Positions 1 through 5,192 of a stretch of 5,192 bases of DNA are shown here, one piece after another; positions within the stretch are counted from its first letter, which is position 1; every line of letters starts with the position of its first letter. The translations under genes were made by a program, and so were the position numbers. Source of the DNA: Zoogloeaceae bacterium (lineage in GTDB: Bacteria; Pseudomonadota; Gammaproteobacteria; Burkholderiales; Rhodocyclaceae); assembly GCA_031274855.1 (NCBI GenBank), contig JAISPO010000014.1:1-5192 (forward strand). Reading direction: 5' to 3'. A model generated the notes under the pieces. The model saw only the letters and a program-made list of their open reading frames with translations, ran no database searches and was not told where the DNA came from.

Positions 1-369
1 GTCTACAAGAATTTCGATCCACGCGCCAAAATCATGCGCGAAACCTGCCATGAGGTTTTGAACGAACTCGGCCTGAACAATGATCCGCTGTTCAAGCTGG
101 CGCTGGAACTGGAACGCATCGCGCTTGAAGACGAATACTTCGTCGAGAAGAAGCTCTACCCGAACGTCGACTTCTATTCCGGCATCGTTCAGCGCGCTTT
201 GGGCATCCCGACCAAGTTGTTCACCGGCATTTTCGCCATGGCCCGCACCATCGGCTGGATTGCCCAGTGGCATGAAATGATCTCCGATCCCGAACAGAAA
301 ATCGGCAGGCCGCGCCAGCTTTATATCGGCGCCGCGCGTCGCAGCGTACCGGCGATGGATCAGCGGTAA
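1..369 (+). CDS. gltA: Citrate synthase, C-terminal part (5' end outside window)
   Basis: Citrate synthase condenses oxaloacetate with acetyl-CoA to citrate, the entry step of the TCA cycle, in the cytoplasm. The reading frame is open from base 1 and ends at TAA 367-369, so 122 C-terminal residues are visible and the start lies upstream. The fragment opens with VYKNFDPRA and contains KKLYPNVDFYSG, the family's active-site segment. Its Asp (fragment residue 57, bases 169-171) corresponds to the catalytic Asp362 of the E. coli enzyme. IFAMARTIGWIAQW and RPRQLYIG follow, as in the large hexameric type II enzymes of Gram-negative bacteria. The end is close to the usual C-terminus, so no truncation is apparent. 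An ATG at 34 is internal and not the start. The gene runs in the same direction as sucA but is separated from it by a terminator-like hairpin, so it may be transcribed partly on its own. Confidence 0.97.
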   Translation, partial: VYKNFDPRAKIMRETCHEVLNELGLNNDPLFKLALELERIALEDEYFVEKKLYPNVDFYSGIVQRALGIPTKLFTGIFAMARTIGWIAQWHEMISDPEQKIGRPRQLYIGAARRSVPAMDQR

Positions 370-378
370 GAGACGGCA

Positions 379-403
379 GGGGGCGGGAGACGCCCCCCTT
401 TTT
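379..403 (+). terminator. Intrinsic terminator (or attenuator) between gltA and sucA
   Basis: A 7-bp GC-only stem is formed by GGGGGCG (379-385) and CGCCCCC (391-397) with the 5-nt loop GGAGA. One C follows, then TTTTT (399-403), the classical layout of a Rho-independent terminator for + strand transcripts. It starts 10 nt after the gltA stop and ends 29 nt before the sucA ATG. It should end most gltA transcripts, or act as a partial terminator setting the gltA:sucA ratio. The structure is seen directly; its efficiency is inferred. Confidence 0.85.
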
Positions 404-420
404 ACGCTACACCCCATGAG

Positions 421-432
421 AGAGGTGACGAG
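421..432 (+). promoter_or_regulatory. Ribosome binding site of sucA
   Basis: AGGTGA at 423-428, inside a purine-rich run, matches six consecutive bases of the anti-Shine-Dalgarno complement AGGAGGTGA and lies 4 nt before ATG 433. It supports 433 as the sucA start. No full sigma70-type promoter fits between the terminator T tract (ending 403) and this site, because the 29 nt available are too few for -35, spacer, -10 and a leader. Confidence 0.75.
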
Positions 433-3261
433 ATGATAAGACCGCAGATCGCAACTTCCTATTTGTTTGGCGCCAATGCGCCATTCATGGAAGATCTGTA
501 CGAACGCTATCTGGAAAACCCCGGCTCGGTCGAACCGGCTTGGCGCGACTATTTTGAAAAACTGGGCACCTTGCCGGGCGTGGGTCAAAGCAGCGCCCCC
601 GATGTGTCCCATGCGCCGGTGATTGCCTCTTTCGCGCAACGCGCGAAAGAAGGCACATTGCAAGCGCCTTCGCGGGCTTCGAACCAGCAGAACGAGAAGC
701 AGGTCAAGGTATTGCAACTCATCAATGCCTACCGTTTTCTCGGCAACCGCTGGGCGCAACTCGACCCGCTCAAGCGTCACGAGCGTCCGCATATCGTTGA
801 ACTGGATCCTTCCTATTACGGCTTTACCGAAGCCGATCTTGGCCAGCGTTTCAACTGCGGCTCGTTTGCCGCCTGTCCGGCTGAGCCGAGCCTGCGTGAA
901 ATCCTTGAAGCCCTGCGTCAGACGTATTGCGGTTCGATCGGCTCCGAGTTCATGTACCTGTCCGATATCGGTCAGAAACGCTGGCTGCAAGCCCGCCTGG
1001 AAGCGTTCCGCGCCACGCCGGCCTATGACGCGAATGAGAAAAAGCGTTTTCTGGAACGCCTGACCGCCGCGGAAACGCTGGAGCGTTATCTGCATACCCG
1101 CTATGTCGGCCAGAAGCGGTTTTCGCTTGAAGGCGGTGAGTCGCTGATTGTTGCGATGGATCAGTTGATCCGCAGCGGCGGCACGCTCGGCGTCAAGGAA
1201 ATGGTCATCGGCATGGCCCACCGCGGCCGCCTCAATGTGCTGGTCAATACGCTCGGCAAGCAGCCCTCGATGCTCTTTGCCGAGTTTGAAGGCAAGAAGG
1301 CGCAGGCGCTGTCTGCCGGTGATGTCAAATATCACCTCGGTTATTCCTCCGATGTGGCCACGCCGGGCGGCCCGATTCACCTGACGCTGGCTTTCAATCC
1401 TTCGCACCTTGAAATCGTCAATCCGGTGGTTTGCGGCTCCGTCTATGCCCGTCAGGCGCGGCGCGTGACGGCGGGCGACAAGGAAGTCGTGCCGGTGCTG
1501 ATTCATGGCGACGCGGCGGTGGCCGGTCAGGGCGTCAATCAGGAGATGCTCAACTTCTCCCAGACCCGCGGCTACGGCACGGGCGGCACGATGCACATTG
1601 TCGTCAACAACCAGATCGGCTTTACCACGTCCGATCCGCGCGATTCCCGCTCCTCGATTTATTGCACCGACATTTTCAAAATGGTCGAAGCGCCGATTTT
1701 CCATGTCAATGGCGACGATCCCGAAGCGGTGGCCTTCATCAGCCAGTTGGCGATGGAATTCCGTCAGGAGTTCGGCAAGGATGTGGTGGTCGACATCGTC
1801 TGTTTCCGCAAGCTCGGCCATAACGAGCAGGACGAGCCGATGGTCACTCAACCCCTGATGTACAAGAAGGTCAACGCGCATCCGGGCACCCGCAGGCTCT
1901 ACGCCGACAAGCTGACCGCGCAGGAAGTTATCGGCGCTGACGACGGCGAGCGCATGATCAAGGATTACCGCGCCGCGCTCGACGAAGGGCGGTTGCTGAT
2001 TGATCCGGTCATTTCGAGCAATCTGGGCAGCGACAAGACCAACTGGGCAGCGCATGTCAATGTTCCCTATACCGAAAAGTGCGACACCACGGTGCCGAAG
2101 AAGGAACTGCAACGGCTTTCCGAACGGCTGACCACAATTCCCGACAACTTTGTCCTGCATTCGCGCGTCCAGAAAATCATTGACGATCGCAAGCAAATGG
2201 GCGCGGGCAAGCTGCCGGTCGATTGGGGCATGGGCGAAAATCTGGCCTATGCGACGCTGCTGGCGGCGGGTTGCCATGTGCGCATTTCCGGCGAGGATGT
2301 CGGACGCGGCACCTTCTTCCATCGCCATGCCGCGCTGCACGACCAGAACCGCGAAAAATGGGACGAAGGCACCTGGTGGCCGCTGAAACGTCTGCAAGAA
2401 AAGCAGGGAAAGTTCCGCTGCTTCGATTCAGTGCTTTCCGAGGAAGCCGTGCTTGCCTTTGAATACGGCTTCGCCACGGCCAGCCCCAACACGATGGTGG
2501 TCTGGGAAGCGCAGTTCGGCGACTTCGCCAACGGCGCGCAGGTCGTGATCGACCAGTTCCTCAGTTCCGGCGAAGCCAAGTGGGGCCGGGGTTGCGGCTT
2601 GGTGCTGCTGCTGCCGCACGGTTACGAAGGTCAGGGGCCGGAGCATTCATCGGCCCGCATCGAGCGCTACATGCAGCTTTCCGCCGATTTCAACTGGGAA
2701 GTCTGCCAGCCTTCCAACGCGGCGCAGGTTTTCCACCTGCTGCGTCGGCAGATGCTGCGCCAGCAGCGCAAGCCGCTGGTGGTCATCACGCCCAAGTCGC
2801 TGCTGCGTCACAAGGATGCTACCAGCGCCCTCGACGATCTGGCCAATGGAACCTTCCAGACGGTGATCGGCGAAGTCGACGCGATTGACGCCAAAAAAGT
2901 CACCCGCGTCGTCACCTGCGCCGGCAAGATTTATTACGAACTGCTGGCCGCGCGGCGTGAGCAAAAAATTGGCAACGTCGCCATTCTGCGCATTGAGCAG
3001 CTTTATCCGTTCGATGATCGCCGCCTGCGCGAGGAGTTGCAGAAATACCCGAACGCCAAGGAAATCGTCTGGTGTCAGGAAGAGCCGCTCAACCAGGGGG
3101 CGTGGTACGCCAAGCACCATACCCTGCTCGGCGTGTTGGGCAAGGGGCAGACGCTCAGTGTTGTGGGGCGGCCCGCCTCGCCGTCACCGGCGGTGGGTTA
3201 TGCCGCCAAACATGCGCTGCAACAGAAAGAAGTCGTGGATAACGCCTTGAATACGAAATGA
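433..3261 (+). CDS. sucA: 2-oxoglutarate dehydrogenase E1 component
   Basis: This is the thiamine-diphosphate-dependent E1 subunit, which decarboxylates 2-oxoglutarate and succinylates the lipoyl group of SucB. The product has 942 residues, close to the 933 of E. coli SucA, and looks complete. Residues about 17-43 (FMEDLYERYLENP onward) are the N-terminal segment typical of 2-oxoglutarate dehydrogenase E1, thought to dock to E2. GMAHRGRLNVL carries His263 and DVKYHLGYSSD carries His301; by alignment from memory these match the active-site His260 and His298 of E. coli. The ThDP/Mg2+ motif runs from HGDAAVAGQG (358-367) to VVNNQ (390-394). The second transketolase-like half has SGEDVGRGTFFHRHA (619-633), SEEAVLAFEYG (669-679, with the cofactor-activating Glu) and HGYEGQGPEHSSARIERY (729-746). 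The C-terminal domain carries VWCQEEPLNQGAW. The ATG at 433 has a good ribosome binding site and gives the expected N-terminus. Codons 2 and 3 are ATA and AGA, unlike the GC-rich body. sucB follows after 10 nt. Confidence 0.98.
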   Translation: MIRPQIATSYLFGANAPFMEDLYERYLENPGSVEPAWRDYFEKLGTLPGVGQSSAPDVSHAPVIASFAQRAKEGTLQAPSRASNQQNEKQVKVLQLINAYRFLGNRWAQLDPLKRHERPHIVELDPSYYGFTEADLGQRFNCGSFAACPAEPSLREILEALRQTYCGSIGSEFMYLSDIGQKRWLQARLEAFRATPAYDANEKKRFLERLTAAETLERYLHTRYVGQKRFSLEGGESLIVAMDQLIRSGGTLGVKEMVIGMAHRGRLNVLVNTLGKQPSMLFAEFEGKKAQALSAGDVKYHLGYSSDVATPGGPIHLTLAFNPSHLEIVNPVVCGSVYARQARRVTAGDKEVVPVLIHGDAAVAGQGVNQEMLNFSQTRGYGTGGTMHIVVNNQIGFTTSDPRDSRSSIYCTDIFKMVEAPIFHVNGDDPEAVAFISQLAMEFRQEFGKDVVVDIVCFRKLGHNEQDEPMVTQPLMYKKVNAHPGTRRLYADKLTAQEVIGADDGERMIKDYRAALDEGRLLIDPVISSNLGSDKTNWAAHVNVPYTEKCDTTVPKKELQRLSERLTTIPDNFVLHSRVQKIIDDRKQMGAGKLPVDWGMGENLAYATLLAAGCHVRISGEDVGRGTFFHRHAALHDQNREKWDEGTWWPLKRLQEKQGKFRCFDSVLSEEAVLAFEYGFATASPNTMVVWEAQFGDFANGAQVVIDQFLSSGEAKWGRGCGLVLLLPHGYEGQGPEHSSARIERYMQLSADFNWEVCQPSNAAQVFHLLRRQMLRQQRKPLVVITPKSLLRHKDATSALDDLANGTFQTVIGEVDAIDAKKVTRVVTCAGKIYYELLAARREQKIGNVAILRIEQLYPFDDRRLREELQKYPNAKEIVWCQEEPLNQGAWYAKHHTLLGVLGKGQTLSVVGRPASPSPAVGYAAKHALQQKEVVDNALNTK

Positions 3262-3271
3262 GAGAGAGACC

Positions 3272-4513
3272 ATGATTATCGACGTCAAAGTTCCGCAGTT
3301 ATCCGAATCCGTCTCCGAAGCGGCGCTGGTTGCCTGGCACAAGAAAGTGGGCGAGGCCGTCTCGCGTGACGAGAATCTGATCGACATTGAAACCGACAAG
3401 GTTGTGCTGGAATTACCGGCCCCCGATACCGGCGTTCTGGTGAAGATCATCAAAAACAACGGCGAGGCCGTCGGCTCCGGCGACCTCATTGCCCAGATCG
3501 ACACCGAGGCGAAAGCCAGCGTTGGCAGCACGCCGCCGGCCAAAACCGAAGCTGCGCCAGCCGCCAAAGCCGAAGTCAAACCGGCGGTCGCGCCTATGAC
3601 CGGCCCGGCGGCGCGCAAGCTGATGGAAGAAAAAGGCTTGACCGCCGCCGATGTCAAAGGCACCGGCCCGAGTGGCCGCATCCTCAAGGAAGATGTCACC
3701 GGCACGGCCAAGCCCGCCGCGGCGGCAGCGTCCGCCGCGCCGCGTTCCGCCGCAGCGCCCAAGGCTGCCTTGCCGCAGCCCGCTGTCATTGCGGCTGATG
3801 ACATCGTGGCCGACCGCCCCGAACAGCGCGTGCCAATGTCGCGCTTGCGCGCCCGCATCGCCGAGCGTCTGGTCGAGTCGCAATCCACCAACGCCATCCT
3901 CACCACTTTCAACGAGGTGAACATGGCCGGCGTGATGGAACTGCGCAACAAGTACAAGGACAAGTTCGAAAAAGAGCATGGCGTCAAGCTCGGCTTCATG
4001 AGCTTTTTCGTCAAGGCGGCCGTTCATGCCCTCAAGCGGTATCCGATTCTCAACGCCTCGATTGATGGCGCGGATATCGTCTACCATGGCTACTTCGATA
4101 TCGGCATTGCCGTCGGCTCGCCGCGCGGTCTGGTCGTGCCCATCCTGCGCGATGCCGACCAGTTGACCCTCGCCCAAATCGAACAGAAAATCGCCGAGTT
4201 CGGCGCCAAGGCCAAAGACGGAAAGCTGACGCTCGAAGAACTAACCGGCGGCACTTTCTCGATCAGCAACGGCGGTGTGTTCGGTTCCATGTTGTCCACG
4301 CCCATCATCAATCCGCCGCAATCGGCGATTCTCGGCATCCATGCCACCAAGGATCGCCCCGTCGTCGAAAACGGCCAGATCGTCATTCGCCCGATCAACT
4401 ATCTGGCGATGAGCTACGACCACCGCATCATTGATGGCCGCGAAGCGGTCCTGGGCCTTGTCGCCATGAAAGAAGCCCTCGAAGATCCGGCGCGCTTGCT
4501 GTTCGACATTTGA
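3272..4513 (+). CDS. sucB: Dihydrolipoyllysine-residue succinyltransferase (2-oxoglutarate dehydrogenase E2)
   Basis: This is the core-forming E2 subunit, which carries the succinyl group on a lipoyl arm and transfers it to CoA. The product has 413 residues, a normal length for a SucB with one lipoyl domain. The lipoyl domain spans about 2-77, with the lipoylated Lys43 in IETDKVVLELPAP. An Ala/Pro/Lys-rich flexible linker covers about 80-106. The peripheral subunit-binding domain, which holds E3/E1, covers about 107-142 (GPAARKLMEEKGL, GTGPSGRILKEDV). A second Ala-rich linker (about 144-172) precedes the catalytic acyltransferase domain (about 183-413). That domain ends with the active-site motif SYDHRIIDGREAV, where His384 and Asp388 are the expected catalytic residues, and with the usual terminus DPARLLFDI. 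The 10-nt gap after sucA is GAGAGAGACC, so the Shine-Dalgarno match is only GAGAG-like and translational coupling to sucA is likely. The frame after the TGA stays open into the next ORF. Confidence 0.98.
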   Translation: MIIDVKVPQLSESVSEAALVAWHKKVGEAVSRDENLIDIETDKVVLELPAPDTGVLVKIIKNNGEAVGSGDLIAQIDTEAKASVGSTPPAKTEAAPAAKAEVKPAVAPMTGPAARKLMEEKGLTAADVKGTGPSGRILKEDVTGTAKPAAAAASAAPRSAAAPKAALPQPAVIAADDIVADRPEQRVPMSRLRARIAERLVESQSTNAILTTFNEVNMAGVMELRNKYKDKFEKEHGVKLGFMSFFVKAAVHALKRYPILNASIDGADIVYHGYFDIGIAVGSPRGLVVPILRDADQLTLAQIEQKIAEFGAKAKDGKLTLEELTGGTFSISNGGVFGSMLSTPIINPPQSAILGIHATKDRPVVENGQIVIRPINYLAMSYDHRIIDGREAVLGLVAMKEALEDPARLLFDI

Positions 4514-4552
4514 TGCCCGCATACATCCAGAAGACGTAAAATCCTGATATTC

Positions 4553-4609
4553 GTCATTTCCCCTCGCCCCGCTTGCGGGGAGAGGGGCGACCGCTTCCGC
4601 GGGAATGAC
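4553..4609. repeat. Nested REP-like inverted repeat downstream of sucB
   Basis: Outer arms GTCATTTCCC (4553-4562) and GGGAATGAC (4601-4609) are complementary except for one extra T. Inside, 4560-4572 (CCCCTCGCCCCGC) pairs with 4575-4587 as 12 bp with a single G/A mismatch around a TT centre. A competing perfect 7-bp pairing exists between TCGCCCC (4564-4570) and GGGGCGA (4584-4590). A third small hairpin, CCGC-TTCC-GCGG, lies at 4591-4602. No T tract follows on the + strand (AAAAA instead), so it is not a standard intrinsic terminator for sucB. The layout resembles the dispersed extragenic palindromes common in proteobacterial genomes. Such elements often stabilise upstream mRNA or shield it from 3' exonucleases, and that role here is inferred. 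Whether it recurs in this genome cannot be seen from one window. Confidence 0.7.
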
Positions 4610-4636
4610 AAAAAACTGGACGCACCGCTTGCCCGT

Positions 4637-5071
4637 ATGAACCAACAGCAACCACAAGAGCAGAAAGCTCCCGCCGAAGGACGGTTCGATGGGCCTATGG
4701 TTGTAATCATAATGCTCTTGCTTTCATCCACCTTCCTCGTTATGGATTTGAGGCAGATTGCATATGATCGAATATGTGTGTCGGGTTGGGGCGGTTACAG
4801 CGCAGGTAGCGAAATTTACTTGGCAATAATTATATTTTTTGTGCTGGCAATGGTGACTGTGGGCGTGTTATTCGGCTGGCTCATAAAGCGTAGCGCCTCA
4901 TTGCTCATGGTGGCATTCGCGCTGATTCTCACCGCAGCTCCAGTCCGTTTCCTGCTTCAAGACTACGAACGCTATCCTTTAATTTCCCCTGCCGAAATAC
5001 TGCAATGCCAATCCCCCCAGCCCGCCAAGACGGGCGTTTCTGAAACTACTGCTGGAGAAATCCCCCAATGA
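4637..5071 (+). CDS. Hypothetical small three-helix membrane protein between sucB and lpd
   Basis: I do not recognise this 144-residue product. It has a polar, Gln-rich N-terminus (MNQQQPQEQKAPAEGRF) and three hydrophobic stretches: about 21-37, 59-83 and 87-107. Lys84-Arg85 between the second and third helix suggests that this turn is cytoplasmic, giving N-in/C-out topology with a polar tail of about 37 residues. Cys47 and Cys124 are the only cysteines; no signal peptide, lipobox or catalytic motif is visible. ATG 4637 is the first ATG, GTG or TTG in this frame after the sucB stop, but its Shine-Dalgarno is poor; Met21 at 4697 is an alternative that would start directly at the first helix. 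G+C is about 50% over 4681-5040 by hand count, against about 60% in neighbouring genes, and ATA and TTA codons occur. The stop TGA overlaps the lpd ATG (ATGA), which suggests coupled translation. Transmembrane-like composition favours a real gene, but function and expression are unknown. Confidence 0.6.
   Translation: MNQQQPQEQKAPAEGRFDGPMVVIIMLLLSSTFLVMDLRQIAYDRICVSGWGGYSAGSEIYLAIIIFFVLAMVTVGVLFGWLIKRSASLLMVAFALILTAAPVRFLLQDYERYPLISPAEILQCQSPQPAKTGVSETTAGEIPQ
5020..5040 (+). other. Terminator-like hairpin at the end of the membrane ORF, before lpd
   Basis: GCCCG (5020-5024) and CGGGC (5031-5035) form a 5-bp GC stem with the loop CCAAGA, followed by GTTTC. A small adjacent palindrome, GTTTC-T-GAAAC, covers 5036-5046. 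The shape recalls short intrinsic terminators, but the T run is only three and interrupted, so termination should be weak at best. It lies inside the last codons of the membrane ORF and ends 27 nt before the lpd start. It may be a decayed terminator or leader structure of lpd, or coincidence. Confidence 0.35.
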
Positions 5072-5192
5072 GCAAATCATTCGATGTCCTCGTTATCGGC
5101 GGCGGCCCGGGCGGTTATGTGGCTGCCATTCGCGCTGCCCAACTCGGTTTTTCAACCGCCTGTGTCGAGAAGGAAGCCTATGCCGACCCGAA
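5068..5192 (+). CDS. lpd: Dihydrolipoamide dehydrogenase (E3), N-terminal part, cut by window end
   Basis: This FAD-dependent E3 subunit reoxidises the dihydrolipoyl group of SucB and reduces NAD+. Only 41 full codons are visible, ending YADP; the window ends within the gene. The N-terminus MSKSFDVLVIGGGPGGYVAA is a classical beta-alpha-beta FAD-binding fold with GxGxxG at residues 11-16. An acidic residue after the second strand (Glu34 in ACVEKE) is placed to bind the FAD ribose. AAIRAAQLGF is the family's conserved helix. The redox-active Cys pair would lie just beyond the window. ATG 5068 is preceded by GGAGA (5054-5058) at 9-nt spacing and overlaps the stop of the membrane ORF as ATGA, so it can be translated on its own or by coupling. 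The position after sucB indicates the E3 serving 2-oxoglutarate dehydrogenase, although a shared or pyruvate-dehydrogenase role cannot be excluded. Confidence 0.95.
   Translation, partial: MSKSFDVLVIGGGPGGYVAAIRAAQLGFSTACVEKEAYADP

Noticed and set aside
3262..3271. GAGAGAGACC between sucA and sucB as a microsatellite or phase-variable tract
   Set aside because: Only about four GA units; it is better explained as a purine-rich weak ribosome binding site, similar in style to the one before sucA.
3184..4014. Long antisense open frame (276 codons) opposite sucB and the sucA 3' end
   Set aside because: It lies fully antisense to clearly conserved SucA and SucB coding sequence. Its Ala/Ser/Thr-rich composition is what the reverse of GC-rich codons gives, and it has no recognisable domain.
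3413..4177. Second antisense open frame (254 codons) over sucB, Gly/Arg-rich
   Set aside because: Shadow of the sucB codon bias on the other strand; composition is artificial and it overlaps the intact E2 gene.
4537..4542. TAAAAT as a -10 box for the membrane ORF
   Set aside because: The nearest -35-like TTGATG (4510-4515) is 21 nt away, too far for a normal sigma70 spacer, and no better -35 is visible.
4553..4615. Repeat read as an intrinsic terminator of sucB
   Set aside because: On the + strand the hairpins are followed by an A run rather than a T run, and on the - strand the T run precedes them, so neither orientation has the proper layout.
4241..4657. Antisense open frame covering the sucB 3' end and the repeat
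   Set aside because: Part of the translation (FPRKRSP/SPQAGRGE-like strings appear in these antisense frames) is simply the palindromic repeat read as protein, a common annotation artefact.
4763..4768. TATGAT as an internal promoter -10 for lpd inside the membrane ORF
   Set aside because: No acceptable -35 at 15-18 nt upstream; AT-rich stretches such as 4826-4840 produce such matches by chance.

Overview
The window is a stretch of a bacterial TCA-cycle gene cluster, with every gene on the + strand. In order it holds the 3' end of gltA (citrate synthase), complete sucA (2-oxoglutarate dehydrogenase E1), complete sucB (dihydrolipoyl succinyltransferase, E2), a small unrecognised membrane-protein gene, and the first 41 codons of an lpd gene (dihydrolipoamide dehydrogenase, E3). 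The order gltA-sucA-sucB-lpd, the hexameric-type citrate synthase C-terminus and the style of the E3 N-terminus (MSKSFDVLVIGGGPGGY) fit a betaproteobacterium. This assignment rests on remembered gene order and protein style, not on a search.

Layout: positions 1-369 are the citrate synthase C-terminus. At 379-403 there is a strong intrinsic-terminator-like hairpin with a T tract, only 29 nt before the sucA start. sucA (433-3261) and sucB (3272-4513) are 10 nt apart and clearly co-expressed. The 123 nt after sucB (4514-4636) hold a nested, REP-like inverted repeat at 4553-4609. An open frame of 144 codons (4637-5071) follows; it encodes a predicted three-helix membrane protein and is clearly poorer in G+C than its neighbours. 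Its stop overlaps the lpd start as ATGA at 5068-5071.

How the genes work together: SucA decarboxylates 2-oxoglutarate on thiamine diphosphate and passes the succinyl group to the lipoyl arm of SucB. SucB makes succinyl-CoA, and Lpd reoxidises the lipoyl group with FAD and NAD+. GltA feeds the same cycle upstream. The core enzymes look ordinary and intact, with all expected motifs present.

The unusual part is 4514-5071, where a repeat and an AT-richer membrane ORF of unknown function sit inside the 2-oxoglutarate dehydrogenase operon. The ORF is in a position to be translationally coupled to lpd. I see no defence system, mobile-element gene, CRISPR array or RNA gene here.
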